Notes under the pieces: model-generated
The model's database searches: none
Told to the model about the DNA's origin: nothing
The model's input: only the letters and a program-made list of their open reading frames with translations
Translations under genes and position numbers: made by a program
Shown: piece after piece, positions 5,134 to 12,260 of the stretch
Numbering within the stretch: position 1 is the first letter of the stretch
Layout of the letters: each line of letters starts with the position of its first letter
Origin: DRVP01 sp964604045
Lineage (GTDB): Archaea; Thermoproteota; Bathyarchaeia; Bathyarchaeales; Bathycorpusculaceae
Length of the DNA: 13,044 nucleotides
Direction: 5' to 3'
Assembly (NCBI GenBank): GCA_964604045.1
Contig: CAZRXM010000030.1
Span: 1 to 13,044, forward strand

Positions 5134-7380
5134 TTGTCTGTTGACTACTTTGGGAACGATGTGGAGATCCTTGAGCGGACGGTAGACGGTAGAAAAGTTA
5201 GAGTGAAATGGGACTGGGGAAAATTCAGAAGCACTGAAGGCTTCCCGGTCGACGACAACCTAATAAATTGGGTGATAGGGCAGGACCAAGCTTTAAAGGA
5301 GTGCTTCCTCTGCCTTGACGAGTGGGTTCACAAGCTTAAATGGTTGGAGAAAAAGAAGTGGTATGAAAACTGGAGCAGTCCAGAAAAACCTAAGCCTTCG
5401 GCGAAGACCCTGATCAGTCCGGGACCTTACCTACTTCTTTTAGGCGATCCTGGTACTGGCAAGTCGCTCATCGGGAGGGCTTTAGCTGAGAAACTAACCC
5501 AGATCTATAAAGAAAAAGGTATCAAGCTTTTCGATGTTTTATGTTGGAAAAACCCAGTTCTGCCAAGCCAGCCTAGAATATCTATACACCCCGCTGGGGA
5601 AGGCAAGAAAATCATCCAGAGGGAACAGCTTAAAGAGCTTAAGAGAAAGTTTGTCACGAAAGTTGGATTAAAAGCGCTGCAGATATTCCTAATTCTCATG
5701 GGCCTATTTTTGATGGGTTTAGGATTCTACTTCATGTATCAAGCTTGGCAAACGTGGAACGCCAACCCAATGTTTCTGGGTGAACCCCTGCAGGAATATT
5801 ACAACTACAATTTCACGAACTACTTCATAGAAAAGGTGGTTGGCCTTGTACCGTTAACCTTCATTCCAGGCGGAAGCCTCATCTTCTTCGGAGTCTTCAT
5901 ATGGTGGTTCTCAAGGATAGGCGGTCTGGGAACTCTAAAAGGAATAGCTGGCGCCCAGCAGAGTGACATACCGAAGCTAATCGTAGATAACAGTTCCGGA
6001 AAGGCTCCATTTGTTGACGCAACGGGACATAGAAGCGCCCAACTTTTCGGTTCAATAGCATGGGACCCTTATCAAACGGGCGGACTGGGCACACCAGAAC
6101 ACCAGCGGGTTACAGCCGGAGATGTTCACAGAGCCTCCTTCGGCATATTATATATTGACGAGATAAAAAATCTGGATCCCGACGAGGTCATAACACTTCT
6201 AACGGTGCTTGAAGACGGCCAGTTGCCCATAACCATGAGGGGACGCTGGCACGGCGGGGACACGGCGGCTATGGCTGTTTCCACAGAACCCGTCCCAGCT
6301 ATAACCTTCCTTGTCGGGGCTGGAAACCTCGACAGCATAAACCAGATTCACCCAGCTTTGATGGATAGAATTTATGGTTATGGGAAAGTTGTGATGATGA
6401 ACAATGATATGCCAAACACCGTGGAGAATAGACGCAAATACGTGCAGTTCATAGCCCAGGAAATTAAACGCTTCAACCTAATACCCTTCAGCCGCGAAGC
6501 TTGCGAAGAAATAGTTGAAGAGGGCAGAAGGCGGAGCAATAAGAAGGACGCTTTAACAACCCGTTTTAGACCTCTAATTTCAATCATAAAGACTGCGGCA
6601 ACCCTAGCCATGAACGAGGGCTGTAAGGTTGTTGAGCGCCGCCACGTCCGCGAAGCCATAGAACAACACTGCAAAACGATCCAAAAACAGATATTGGAGC
6701 ATGAAATGAAAGAGCGGGGTAAACTGCTTGAAATAAAGCCTGAAGGCGTCAAGCTTGGGCAAATATACGGTTTGGCTGTTGTTCGAGACCCCTACAGCGG
6801 CGAAATGACCGGCAGTGTCCTCTGCGTGAAAGCCACAATGGTCAAGCGCAGCGACCTCCCGAGAAACTACCCGATAAAAGGCTACTACAAAGTGACCGGT
6901 GTGGCTAAGGGGCAGAGCTTCATAGCCGACAGCATAGCAAAGGTCCGCAGCGTAATCCTCCAAAAGTACGGCATAGACATAGCCCAAGATTACTTCACCC
7001 ACATAGACTTTGCCCAATCCTACGGTGTAGACGGCCCATCAGCTGGCGTAACAATGGCCATACTTTTATGTTCGCTGATTGAAGGCAAACCAATAAGGCA
7101 GGACGTGGCGGTTACAGGCGAAATAAACCTAGGCATAGGCGACACAATACAGGTGACCGCAGTTGGAGGAGTCCACGAGAAGATCAGGGCGGCAGAAGCC
7201 TGGGGCTTCAAGAAGGTAGTTATTCCAAAAAAGAACTATGAGTATTCGATAGATCCAAGGGACTACAATATTGAGGTGGTATCAGCCGCAACTCTAGACG
7301 ACTACTTAAGGGAGTGCCTAGTCGAAGAAGAAGCGACAATCACGGTTCCTGTCCAAACACGTCGAAAACCAAAGGGCTAG
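5134..7380 (+). CDS. lon: Membrane-anchored ATP-dependent protease LonB
   Basis: AAA+ protease of the archaeal LonB type, 748 residues, anchored to the inner face of the membrane, where it degrades misfolded and regulatory proteins. Walker A is GDPGTGKS (104-111). Two hydrophobic segments (about 181-203 and 237-259) are inserted between Walker A and Walker B, as in archaeal LonB, with a short external loop between them. Walker B is ILYIDEI (338-344), the sensor-1 Asn is N398, the arginine finger is probably R412 and sensor 2 is near R477. The protease domain has Ser636 in DGPSAG and Lys683 in GGVHEK, 47 residues apart. The TTG start follows AGGTG at 7 nt; no in-frame ATG precedes it. The catalytic spacing and an overlapping mini-ORF are noted in the findings. 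Confidence 0.96.
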   Translation: MSVDYFGNDVEILERTVDGRKVRVKWDWGKFRSTEGFPVDDNLINWVIGQDQALKECFLCLDEWVHKLKWLEKKKWYENWSSPEKPKPSAKTLISPGPYLLLLGDPGTGKSLIGRALAEKLTQIYKEKGIKLFDVLCWKNPVLPSQPRISIHPAGEGKKIIQREQLKELKRKFVTKVGLKALQIFLILMGLFLMGLGFYFMYQAWQTWNANPMFLGEPLQEYYNYNFTNYFIEKVVGLVPLTFIPGGSLIFFGVFIWWFSRIGGLGTLKGIAGAQQSDIPKLIVDNSSGKAPFVDATGHRSAQLFGSIAWDPYQTGGLGTPEHQRVTAGDVHRASFGILYIDEIKNLDPDEVITLLTVLEDGQLPITMRGRWHGGDTAAMAVSTEPVPAITFLVGAGNLDSINQIHPALMDRIYGYGKVVMMNNDMPNTVENRRKYVQFIAQEIKRFNLIPFSREACEEIVEEGRRRSNKKDALTTRFRPLISIIKTAATLAMNEGCKVVERRHVREAIEQHCKTIQKQILEHEMKERGKLLEIKPEGVKLGQIYGLAVVRDPYSGEMTGSVLCVKATMVKRSDLPRNYPIKGYYKVTGVAKGQSFIADSIAKVRSVILQKYGIDIAQDYFTHIDFAQSYGVDGPSAGVTMAILLCSLIEGKPIRQDVAVTGEINLGIGDTIQVTAVGGVHEKIRAAEAWGFKKVVIPKKNYEYSIDPRDYNIEVVSAATLDDYLRECLVEEEATITVPVQTRRKPKG

Positions 7381-7383
7381 CAA

Positions 7384-7396
7384 AGTCTATAACCGC
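7384..7396 (+). promoter_or_regulatory. Possible TATA box of the hjc-eL33 unit
   Basis: AAAGTCTATAACC lies directly after the lon stop, about 36 bases before the hjc start. It would give a short leader. Read-through from lon is equally possible, since only 48 bases separate the genes. Confidence 0.25.
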
Positions 7397-7428
7397 ACCG
7401 CCCTTTTCTAGAAAAATAGTGCGTTCAA

Positions 7429-7893
7429 ATGACAAAGGAAGTTGATAAAAACGCCATTCGAAGATGGCGCAAAAGAGGTTTTTACAGCGAAAACGTCCTC
7501 GTTAAACTCTTGCAGAAAAACGGGTATAACGCAGTACGCATCCCTGTGAGCAACCCAAGTCTAAACCCACTTCCAGACGTGGTTGCAAGAAAAGGCCAAC
7601 ATGTTTACGCCTTTGAGGTTAAAAACGCCGACTATTACGCATACTTTCCGAGACAGCAAGTAGAAAAACTCTTCCGATTCCTAGAAGAACTCATACCGTT
7701 GGATAAACAGTTTAAACACGCCATAGTTGCAGCTCACCTTGGCAAGAAATGGATTTTTAGGGAGCTAAGTTGGAAAGACTGGGAGAGCGGGAAACTCCCA
7801 GAGAAGGTTAGAATACTGAAGAGAGATAAAGGAAACTTCAAAATAAGCGGCGAAATAAATAAAATCCTCGACTTTTTTGGTCAAAAATGTTGA
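7429..7893 (+). CDS. hjc: Archaeal Holliday junction resolvase, Hjc family
   Basis: Structure-specific nuclease that cuts four-way junctions during recombination and replication restart, 154 residues. The PD-(D/E)XK core is complete: E21 in GFYSENVLVKLL, D50 in LPDVVA, then E63 and K65 in AFEVKNA. A candidate Ser of the Hjc type (S41 or S44) lies before D50. The segment FPRQQVEKLFRFLEEL matches the helix after the active site in Hjc. About 16 extra residues precede the usual N-terminus, and the protein is slightly longer than a typical Hjc (about 120-140). The ATG at 7429 has no Shine-Dalgarno sequence. A related PD-(D/E)XK nuclease of other specificity is the main alternative. Confidence 0.85.
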   Translation: MTKEVDKNAIRRWRKRGFYSENVLVKLLQKNGYNAVRIPVSNPSLNPLPDVVARKGQHVYAFEVKNADYYAYFPRQQVEKLFRFLEELIPLDKQFKHAIVAAHLGKKWIFRELSWKDWESGKLPEKVRILKRDKGNFKISGEINKILDFFGQKC

Positions 7894-7913
7894 AGTAAAG
7901 TGGAGGGAGATCC

Positions 7914-8177
7914 ATGTCAATACAAGGAATAATCGTCAATTATAGGGTTGGGCCTAAAACGCAAAGATCGAAAGAATGCATAATCCAGTTTCCCCAAGTT
8001 AACTCTCCTTCTGAGGCAAGCAGACTAATTGGCCGTAAAGTGGTATGGATAAACGGCGAAACAAGAATTGTTGGAAAAATCGTGGACCTACATGGAAGAA
8101 AAGGGCTTGTTAGAGCCAGATTCAGAAAAGGGCTTCCGGGACAGGCTTTAGGAACAACTGTTGAACTGATAGGTTAA
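7914..8177 (+). CDS. rpl35ae: Large ribosomal subunit protein eL33 (L35Ae)
   Basis: Component of the archaeal and eukaryotic 50S/60S subunit, 87 residues, of normal length. The signature RKVVWINGETRIVGKIVDLHG (41-61) is followed by GLVRARFRKGLPGQALGTTVEL, the conserved C-terminal half of the family. A strong ribosome binding site, GGAGGGA, precedes the ATG by a few bases, in contrast to the weak sites of its neighbours. It starts 20 nt after the hjc stop, so the two are probably one transcript. There is no bacterial counterpart, so it is good evidence that the DNA is archaeal. Confidence 0.95.
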   Translation: MSIQGIIVNYRVGPKTQRSKECIIQFPQVNSPSEASRLIGRKVVWINGETRIVGKIVDLHGRKGLVRARFRKGLPGQALGTTVELIG

Positions 8178-8484
8178 ATCAAACGTTCAATGATGCATAA
8201 TTTTCCATCTCCATAGACAGGGTAATAGTGAAATCTTAAAAAGACAAATCTATAGGTAAACATTTTTATTAAAAAATGACCGCAATATGCGAGTAATCGT
8301 GCAAATTTTGCTAAATAAAGTGAAATTTATTGATTTTAAAATTTTATTTCTGTCTCTTCTATGTCGAAATTGCAGTTGTATTGTTTTTTGGCTTAAAAGC
8401 TTAATTCTAAATTCCGTAAAAACAATCTGGTTGTGGCTGTTGCGCTACGTTTTTATAATGAAAGTTGTCATACTGCAAGGAGGT
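8178..8484. other. AT-rich intergenic region before the aminotransferase
   Basis: The frame of the aminotransferase stays open back to an ATG at 8287, but the extra codons are AT-rich, give a Leu/Ile/Phe/Lys-rich sequence without family resemblance, and precede the promoter. T-rich stretches at about 8258-8272 and 8330-8350 could terminate the hjc-eL33 transcript. I see no RNA gene. Confidence 0.5.
8447..8458 (+). promoter_or_regulatory. TATA box of the aminotransferase gene
   Basis: GTTTTTATAATG is a good archaeal TATA element centred near 8453. It predicts transcription starting at about 8479, beyond the ATG at 8458 and just before the TTG at 8485. This supports the shorter protein. Confidence 0.45.
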
Positions 8485-9804
8485 TTGGAGGGAAGGGACA
8501 CGTTTGAGGATTACGTTTCCAAAACTCCAATTTCCAAGCTTTTGTATGAACGAGCTAAGAAGGTTCTGCCCGCTGGTGTTTCCTACGCAATAAGGCATTT
8601 TGAGCCATACCCGTTTTACACGGCGAAGGCTAAAGGTTGTAGGCTTTACGATGTCGATGGGAACGAGTACATTGATTTTTGGCTTGGGCACACAGCTTTA
8701 ATTCTTGGACACAGCCCTCCAGCCGTTGTTAAGGCTGTTAAAAGACAGCTGGAGAAGGGTACCCATTATGGCACTGCCCACGAGCTGGAGATAGCCCTTG
8801 CGGAACAAGTTGCCAAAATGATTCCAACTGCTGAAATGATACGCTTCACCAATTCCGGGACAGAGGCTAACATGTATGCTGTACGCCTAGCCCGAGCCTA
8901 TACTGGACGGAGAAAAATCGCAAAGTTTGAGGGGGGCTGGCATGGAGGCTATGACGCCCTTCACAAGGCTGTTAAACCCCCCTTCGAACTGCCAGAGTCA
9001 GCGGGTTTAACTCCCGGAGCTTTAGAGGACACTCTAGTTTTGCCTTTCAACGATCTCGAAGGCGTCCGGAAGAGGCTTAAGGGCATTGAAAAAGAAGTTG
9101 CGGCGATAATCATCGAACCCGTCCTCGGAGCGGGAGGGGCCATCCCAGCGGAAAAAGAATTTTTAAAGGGGCTGAGGGAACTGTGCGACCAGCATGGGAT
9201 ACTTTTAATTGTTGATGAGGTTATTACGGGCTTCCGCCTGGCCCCGGGAGGAGTCCAACAGTTTTTCGGAGTAAAACCCGACATAACGGTTCTTGGAAAA
9301 ATTTTAGGCGGAGGCTTTCCAGTTGGAGCCTTCTGCGGTCCGGCTGAAATCATGGAAAGGATAGACCACACGCGCTACCAGAGGCCAAACCACTCGTTCC
9401 ATGGCGGAACATTCACAGCAAACCCGGTGACTATGACGGCGGGCTTAACCACGCTGAAACTCCTCGAAGACGGCGAACTAATAAACAGGTTAAACAGGCT
9501 TGGAGACAAGATAAGGCAGCAAATTAGGGACATTTTTGAAGCTAAAGGCGTAGACGTGCAAGTCACAGGCGCCGGCTCCCTATTCTCCGTCTACTTCACC
9601 AGAGAGGAGGTTAAGGACACCAATGCCGCCTTCAGATCTGACAAGAAAAAACTCATGGAATATCACTCAAGGTTACTTGTGAACGGCATCTTCTTCCTCC
9701 CAGGCCATTACGGTGCGTTATGCACGGCTCACAGAAGGGCGGAAATTGAAAAGCTCTTTTTGGAAACTGAGGATTTTGCAAAAGGCTTAAAGCCTTCTTC
9801 GTAA
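8485..9804 (+). CDS. Class-III PLP aminotransferase, glutamate-1-semialdehyde aminomutase-like
   Basis: PLP-dependent aminotransferase or aminomutase, 439 residues from the TTG at 8485. Key sites are NSGTEANM (123-130), GGWHGG (150-155), E211-P, DEVITGFR (244-251), the PLP lysine K272 in LGKILGGG, and GGTFTANP (307-314). It resembles HemL, which makes 5-aminolevulinate for haem, but departs from classic HemL in places: KFEGGWHGG instead of KFEGCYHGH. No other tetrapyrrole gene is in view, so it may use another substrate. The start was chosen because homologues begin a few residues before FEDYVSKTP and because the TATA box covers the upstream ATG at 8458 (which would give 448 residues). An AAGGAGG lies almost against the TTG. 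It overlaps mobA by 18 bp, tail to tail. Confidence 0.9.
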   Translation: MEGRDTFEDYVSKTPISKLLYERAKKVLPAGVSYAIRHFEPYPFYTAKAKGCRLYDVDGNEYIDFWLGHTALILGHSPPAVVKAVKRQLEKGTHYGTAHELEIALAEQVAKMIPTAEMIRFTNSGTEANMYAVRLARAYTGRRKIAKFEGGWHGGYDALHKAVKPPFELPESAGLTPGALEDTLVLPFNDLEGVRKRLKGIEKEVAAIIIEPVLGAGGAIPAEKEFLKGLRELCDQHGILLIVDEVITGFRLAPGGVQQFFGVKPDITVLGKILGGGFPVGAFCGPAEIMERIDHTRYQRPNHSFHGGTFTANPVTMTAGLTTLKLLEDGELINRLNRLGDKIRQQIRDIFEAKGVDVQVTGAGSLFSVYFTREEVKDTNAAFRSDKKKLMEYHSRLLVNGIFFLPGHYGALCTAHRRAEIEKLFLETEDFAKGLKPSS

Positions 9805-10437
9805 AATTTGCCTTGCCTCGCCCTTCAATATCCTTTCAGCCCTCCTCAAGTCCAGCGGCGTATTAACGTTTAGAAACATTTTAAGTTCCGGGTCAAACTG
9901 TTCAAAGACAAGAGTGGAGATATACCTCACTCCCCGAAGCTCTTCAATCATAGAACGCATGTCAAATTTTCCCTCGTTGAAGGCTTTTTCCGCTGCCTCC
10001 AGCGCCGGCCTAATCCTGTAGGCTGCGTGTAAAGGCTCAATGTAGCCGTTGGGCCAACGGGGTATAACCGCGTTTTTGTTTATGCAGATTTCAAGGAGCA
10101 GAGCAAGAACATCCCTTGAAACGAGGGGCATGTCGCATGAAAGCAAAAGCCCATATTCGCCTCTGGATTCACGGAAACCTGTTAAGGCGCCTACAAGGGG
10201 ACTTCGCACGCTGTATTTGTCCACAGCCACCCTAACTTTTGAATTCAAAACTTTTGAATAGGCTTCAGCTTGACAAGTGGAGCTGACAACGACTACGGAT
10301 TCTTCAACAATTCCTTCCACAGCGTCTAAAACAAACTTTATGAGAGGTTTACCCAGCAGCGTCGCCAATCCCTTGTCAGAGCCGAACCTCTTGGAAAAAC
10401 CTCCAGCCAATATCACCGCAGAGTTATCCAAGCCCAA
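9787..10437 (-). CDS. mobA: Molybdenum cofactor guanylyltransferase (MobA-type)
   Basis: Transfers a nucleotide, normally GMP from GTP, to molybdopterin in the cytoplasm; 216 residues. The nucleotidyltransferase signature LAGGFSKRFGSDKGL (10-24) contains the LAGG loop, Arg17 and Lys22. SPLVG (79-83), the metal-binding CDMP (101-104) and EPLHAAY (134-140) are as in MobA and separate it from CTP-using relatives. The sequence ends with a NVNTPLDL motif (190-197) usual for the family. The start is TTG at 10437 (a second TTG is at 10431); there is no ATG and no clear ribosome binding site. A TATA box at 10478-10487 gives it a promoter of its own. No other molybdopterin gene is in the window. Confidence 0.92.
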   Translation of the reverse strand: MGLDNSAVILAGGFSKRFGSDKGLATLLGKPLIKFVLDAVEGIVEESVVVVSSTCQAEAYSKVLNSKVRVAVDKYSVRSPLVGALTGFRESRGEYGLLLSCDMPLVSRDVLALLLEICINKNAVIPRWPNGYIEPLHAAYRIRPALEAAEKAFNEGKFDMRSMIEELRGVRYISTLVFEQFDPELKMFLNVNTPLDLRRAERILKGEARQILRRRL

Positions 10438-10477
10438 ACTTTCCCGATTTTGACGTAAAGGCTGTTAATTTTCAGAT

Positions 10478-10490
10478 CCTATAAACGTTG
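10478..10490 (-). promoter_or_regulatory. TATA box of mobA
   Basis: On the minus strand AGCAACGTTTATAGG gives a BRE-like AGCAAC and the TATA core TTTATA (centre about 10483). Predicted initiation is near 10457, leaving a leader of about 20 nt before the TTG. It sits directly after the end of the decayed membrane protein gene. Confidence 0.45.
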
Positions 10491-10819
10491 CTATTTAGAT
10501 TTCGCAAGAGCCGCCGCAGCCTCCGCTATTATGAACAGTCCTACGAGTATGAGAATTGTCTGCCATAAGGGCAATTCAAAACCCGCTGTGGACGCACCTC
10601 CAAAGGCTAAGGCCAATATGCCAACAAACAAGCTGAGCTTGCTTGGCTTCAATTTCAAAAGACCCTTGCAGTGTTCAAGCTTATTAATATGACGCCTACA
10701 CCCAGGGCAACATAAGCCCCCATTGAAACATTATATTATTCGCTTGCAACCCAGCTTAAACCTATCCAGACGAAGAAGACGCCCCAAGCTAATGACGTTA
10801 AGGCTACATTCTTGTTCAA
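10491..10819 (-). pseudogene. Broken gene for a small four-helix membrane protein
   Basis: Two minus-strand frames join into one plausible protein of about 108 residues. The first part (TTG at 10819) begins MNKNVALTSLAWGVFFVWIG and runs into an in-frame TAA at 10738-10736. The same frame continues with YNVSMGAYVALGVGVILI until a TGA at 10657-10655, inside a TTTT run. From there the -1 frame continues with LKPSKLSLFVGILALAFGG and ends FIIAEAAAALAKSK before a TAG at 10493-10491. Four hydrophobic helices of 18-22 residues result, as in small archaeal membrane proteins of unknown role. One extra T in the run would restore the second half. The promoter upstream is still good. A sequencing error could explain the shift, but not both lesions. 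Confidence 0.7.
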
Positions 10820-10853
10820 GGCTTACACGTGCAAAACAGTAGGGTGCACAATG

Positions 10854-10868
10854 GATTTATAATTTGCC
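10854..10868 (-). promoter_or_regulatory. BRE/TATA promoter of the broken membrane protein gene
   Basis: On the minus strand GGGCAAATTATAAATCC holds a BRE-like GGCAAA and the TATA core TTATAAAT (centre about 10859). It predicts a transcript starting near 10833 and a leader of about 15 nt before the TTG at 10819. It lies just past the parA-like stop. Confidence 0.5.
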
Positions 10869-10884
10869 CAGCGAAGCCTTACGC

Positions 10885-11664
10885 TTAGATTTGAAGTTTA
10901 TCCACTTTGACCGCGATGTCTCCCAGTATCCGCGTGAACGGGTGTTCAGGCTTTTCGTGGACAAAGATTATTTTGCCTTCAGCCCTTGAAACGTCGCAGA
11001 AGCATGGTATAACGCCTAAAAGAGGAACCCCGTAAACGTCTTTAATTATTGCTTGAAGCTTCTCCCGTCCAGACGTTAAAGCCTCGCTGTACATAACTTT
11101 GTTCAAAACAAGTTCCGTTTTCTTCTCGAAAAGATCGTAAAGGTCTCGAAGCATGCGCTTTGTTCCCTCAACGTCGGAGTTGTCCTGAGTCGTGATAACG
11201 ATAACGAGGTCTGCAGAGACAATTGCGTTTATAGACGAATACTGCAACCCTGGACTTGTATCAAAAATTATGTAGTCGAAACCTTTTTCGCCCAAAACGG
11301 AATTTCTAAGCGAAAGAAGCCTCCCTAAGGCTCGCATCTCCCACTTTCTGTCTTTGGAAGACATGTCTCTAATAGCCTCAATAGAGGGGTTTGCCAGTCC
11401 AACGAAAAATGTCCCGTGACTCTTTATTCGATCACTCAAGTCTAGCAGGACCTTGTCTATTTCGCAAACGCCGTTGAGATAGTCATTAAGCCAACATTCC
11501 AAACCGTTGATTTTGAGGAGCGTTGAAAGGCTGGGTGCCCTAAAATCTAGGTCCATGAGGCAAACTTTTCTGCCAAGTTTGGCCAGAGACACGGCTAGGT
11601 TTATGGATATTAGAGTTTTACCTGTTCCACCTTTGTAGGAGTGAATAGCTACAATTTTGCCCAT
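10885..11664 (-). CDS. ParA/MinD-family P-loop ATPase
   Basis: Deviant Walker A ATPase of the ParA/MinD/SIMIBI class, 259 residues. KGGTGKT (11-17) has both the signature Lys11 and the P-loop Lys16. The switch-I segment is MDLDFRAPS (37-45), Walker B is YIIFDTSPG (131-139) with D135, and LNKV (187-190) is the base-binding Asn-Lys. Such proteins dimerise on ATP and position DNA, membranes, pili or other cargo. No C-terminal amphipathic membrane helix of the MinD type is evident, and the length fits a short ParA. It starts 3 nt after a winged-helix protein in the same operon, which makes a DNA-related role likely. Chromosome or plasmid partition is possible but not shown, since no ParB or SegB-like gene is visible. 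Confidence 0.92.
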   Translation of the reverse strand: MGKIVAIHSYKGGTGKTLISINLAVSLAKLGRKVCLMDLDFRAPSLSTLLKINGLECWLNDYLNGVCEIDKVLLDLSDRIKSHGTFFVGLANPSIEAIRDMSSKDRKWEMRALGRLLSLRNSVLGEKGFDYIIFDTSPGLQYSSINAIVSADLVIVITTQDNSDVEGTKRMLRDLYDLFEKKTELVLNKVMYSEALTSGREKLQAIIKDVYGVPLLGVIPCFCDVSRAEGKIIFVHEKPEHPFTRILGDIAVKVDKLQI

Positions 11665-11667
11665 AGC

Positions 11668-12081
11668 CTACCCTTGGCCCTCCCTGTCCACATAGAAGTA
11701 GGCTTTCCTCCCCTTCCTCTCCTTCTTTAGATAGCCCATTACAACAAGCTGGTTGAGGTAGGCGCTTTCCACAGCCCTCGCTCTGCGGGTCTGCTTAGCA
11801 ACCTCCTCAGCGGTGGCTCGGCCCAGGCGACAAATGGTCATGGCGGTTTTTCTTAGATGGTCAGGCATAGAAAGAAGGGTCATAACGTCCAAAGGAGCCT
11901 CCGGACTCAAGGGTTCCATTTCCCTTCTCCCATGTTTTTGAAGTTCAATCATTATCTCCATTTTCTCGTTTAACCGTTCAAGGTTTTCCCGAATTTTTTC
12001 CAGGATTTGGATGGGCTTCTTTCCGAAGATTTTGTCTGAGCTTGACAAAGAGGTTGCCTCTGCTGTTTTACATGTGTACAA
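11668..12081 (-). CDS. Coiled-coil plus winged-helix DNA-binding protein, partner of the ParA-like ATPase
   Basis: A 137-residue protein. A polar N-terminus is followed by a heptad-rich helix (about 24-50, ILEKIRENLERLNEKMEIMI) and a winged helix-turn-helix (about 64-131), with ATAEEVAKQTRRARAVESAY as HTH and KKERKGRKAYFYV as wing. The coiled coil probably dimerises it or binds the ATPase. Its stop is 3 nt before the ParA-like ATG, so both are made from one mRNA. The start is TTG at 12081. There is no ribosome binding site, and a TATA-like box lies about 23 nt upstream, which suggests a leaderless message; the next in-frame Met is far inside the coiled coil. It could be an ordinary regulator or a DNA-binding adaptor for the ATPase. 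Confidence 0.8.
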   Translation of the reverse strand: MYTCKTAEATSLSSSDKIFGKKPIQILEKIRENLERLNEKMEIMIELQKHGRREMEPLSPEAPLDVMTLLSMPDHLRKTAMTICRLGRATAEEVAKQTRRARAVESAYLNQLVVMGYLKKERKGRKAYFYVDREGQG

Positions 12082-12096
12082 GTTGTATTAGGGAAA

Positions 12097-12110
12097 AGTA
12101 TTTATTAAGT
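12097..12110 (-). promoter_or_regulatory. TATA-like box of the winged-helix/parA operon
   Basis: On the minus strand ACTTAATAAATACT contains TTAATAAATA, centred near 12104 and about 23 bases before the TTG at 12081. That spacing predicts a message beginning at or next to the start codon. An imperfect dyad, TTGTACACATGTAA, covers the start itself and could bind the encoded regulator. Confidence 0.4.
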
Positions 12111-12260
12111 CTTACGAAACCTTCATATTGTGCATACAACAACAAAACCAATTAAAATCCAAAATCTGAAACAAAAGTTCAGCTCGAAAAACAATAACTG
12201 CCAATACCACAAAATGGTAAAAGTTGAAGCAGTAATCAGGGAATCGCGAAAACTTGGGAG

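Noticed and set aside
6126..7211. Minus-strand ORFs of up to 137 codons inside lon
   Set aside because: They are mirror frames of the Lon coding sequence without starts, binding sites or family resemblance.
8191..8260. A C/D-box small RNA, suggested by AATGATGC after eL33
   Set aside because: The C box is imperfect and no CTGA D box occurs at a suitable distance.
10491..10700. A zinc-ribbon protein, from CCPGCRRHINKLEHC in the frame upstream of the second half of the broken gene
   Set aside because: The cysteines appear only in the out-of-frame extension, there is no start codon in that frame, and the other frame gives a continuous membrane helix over the same bases.
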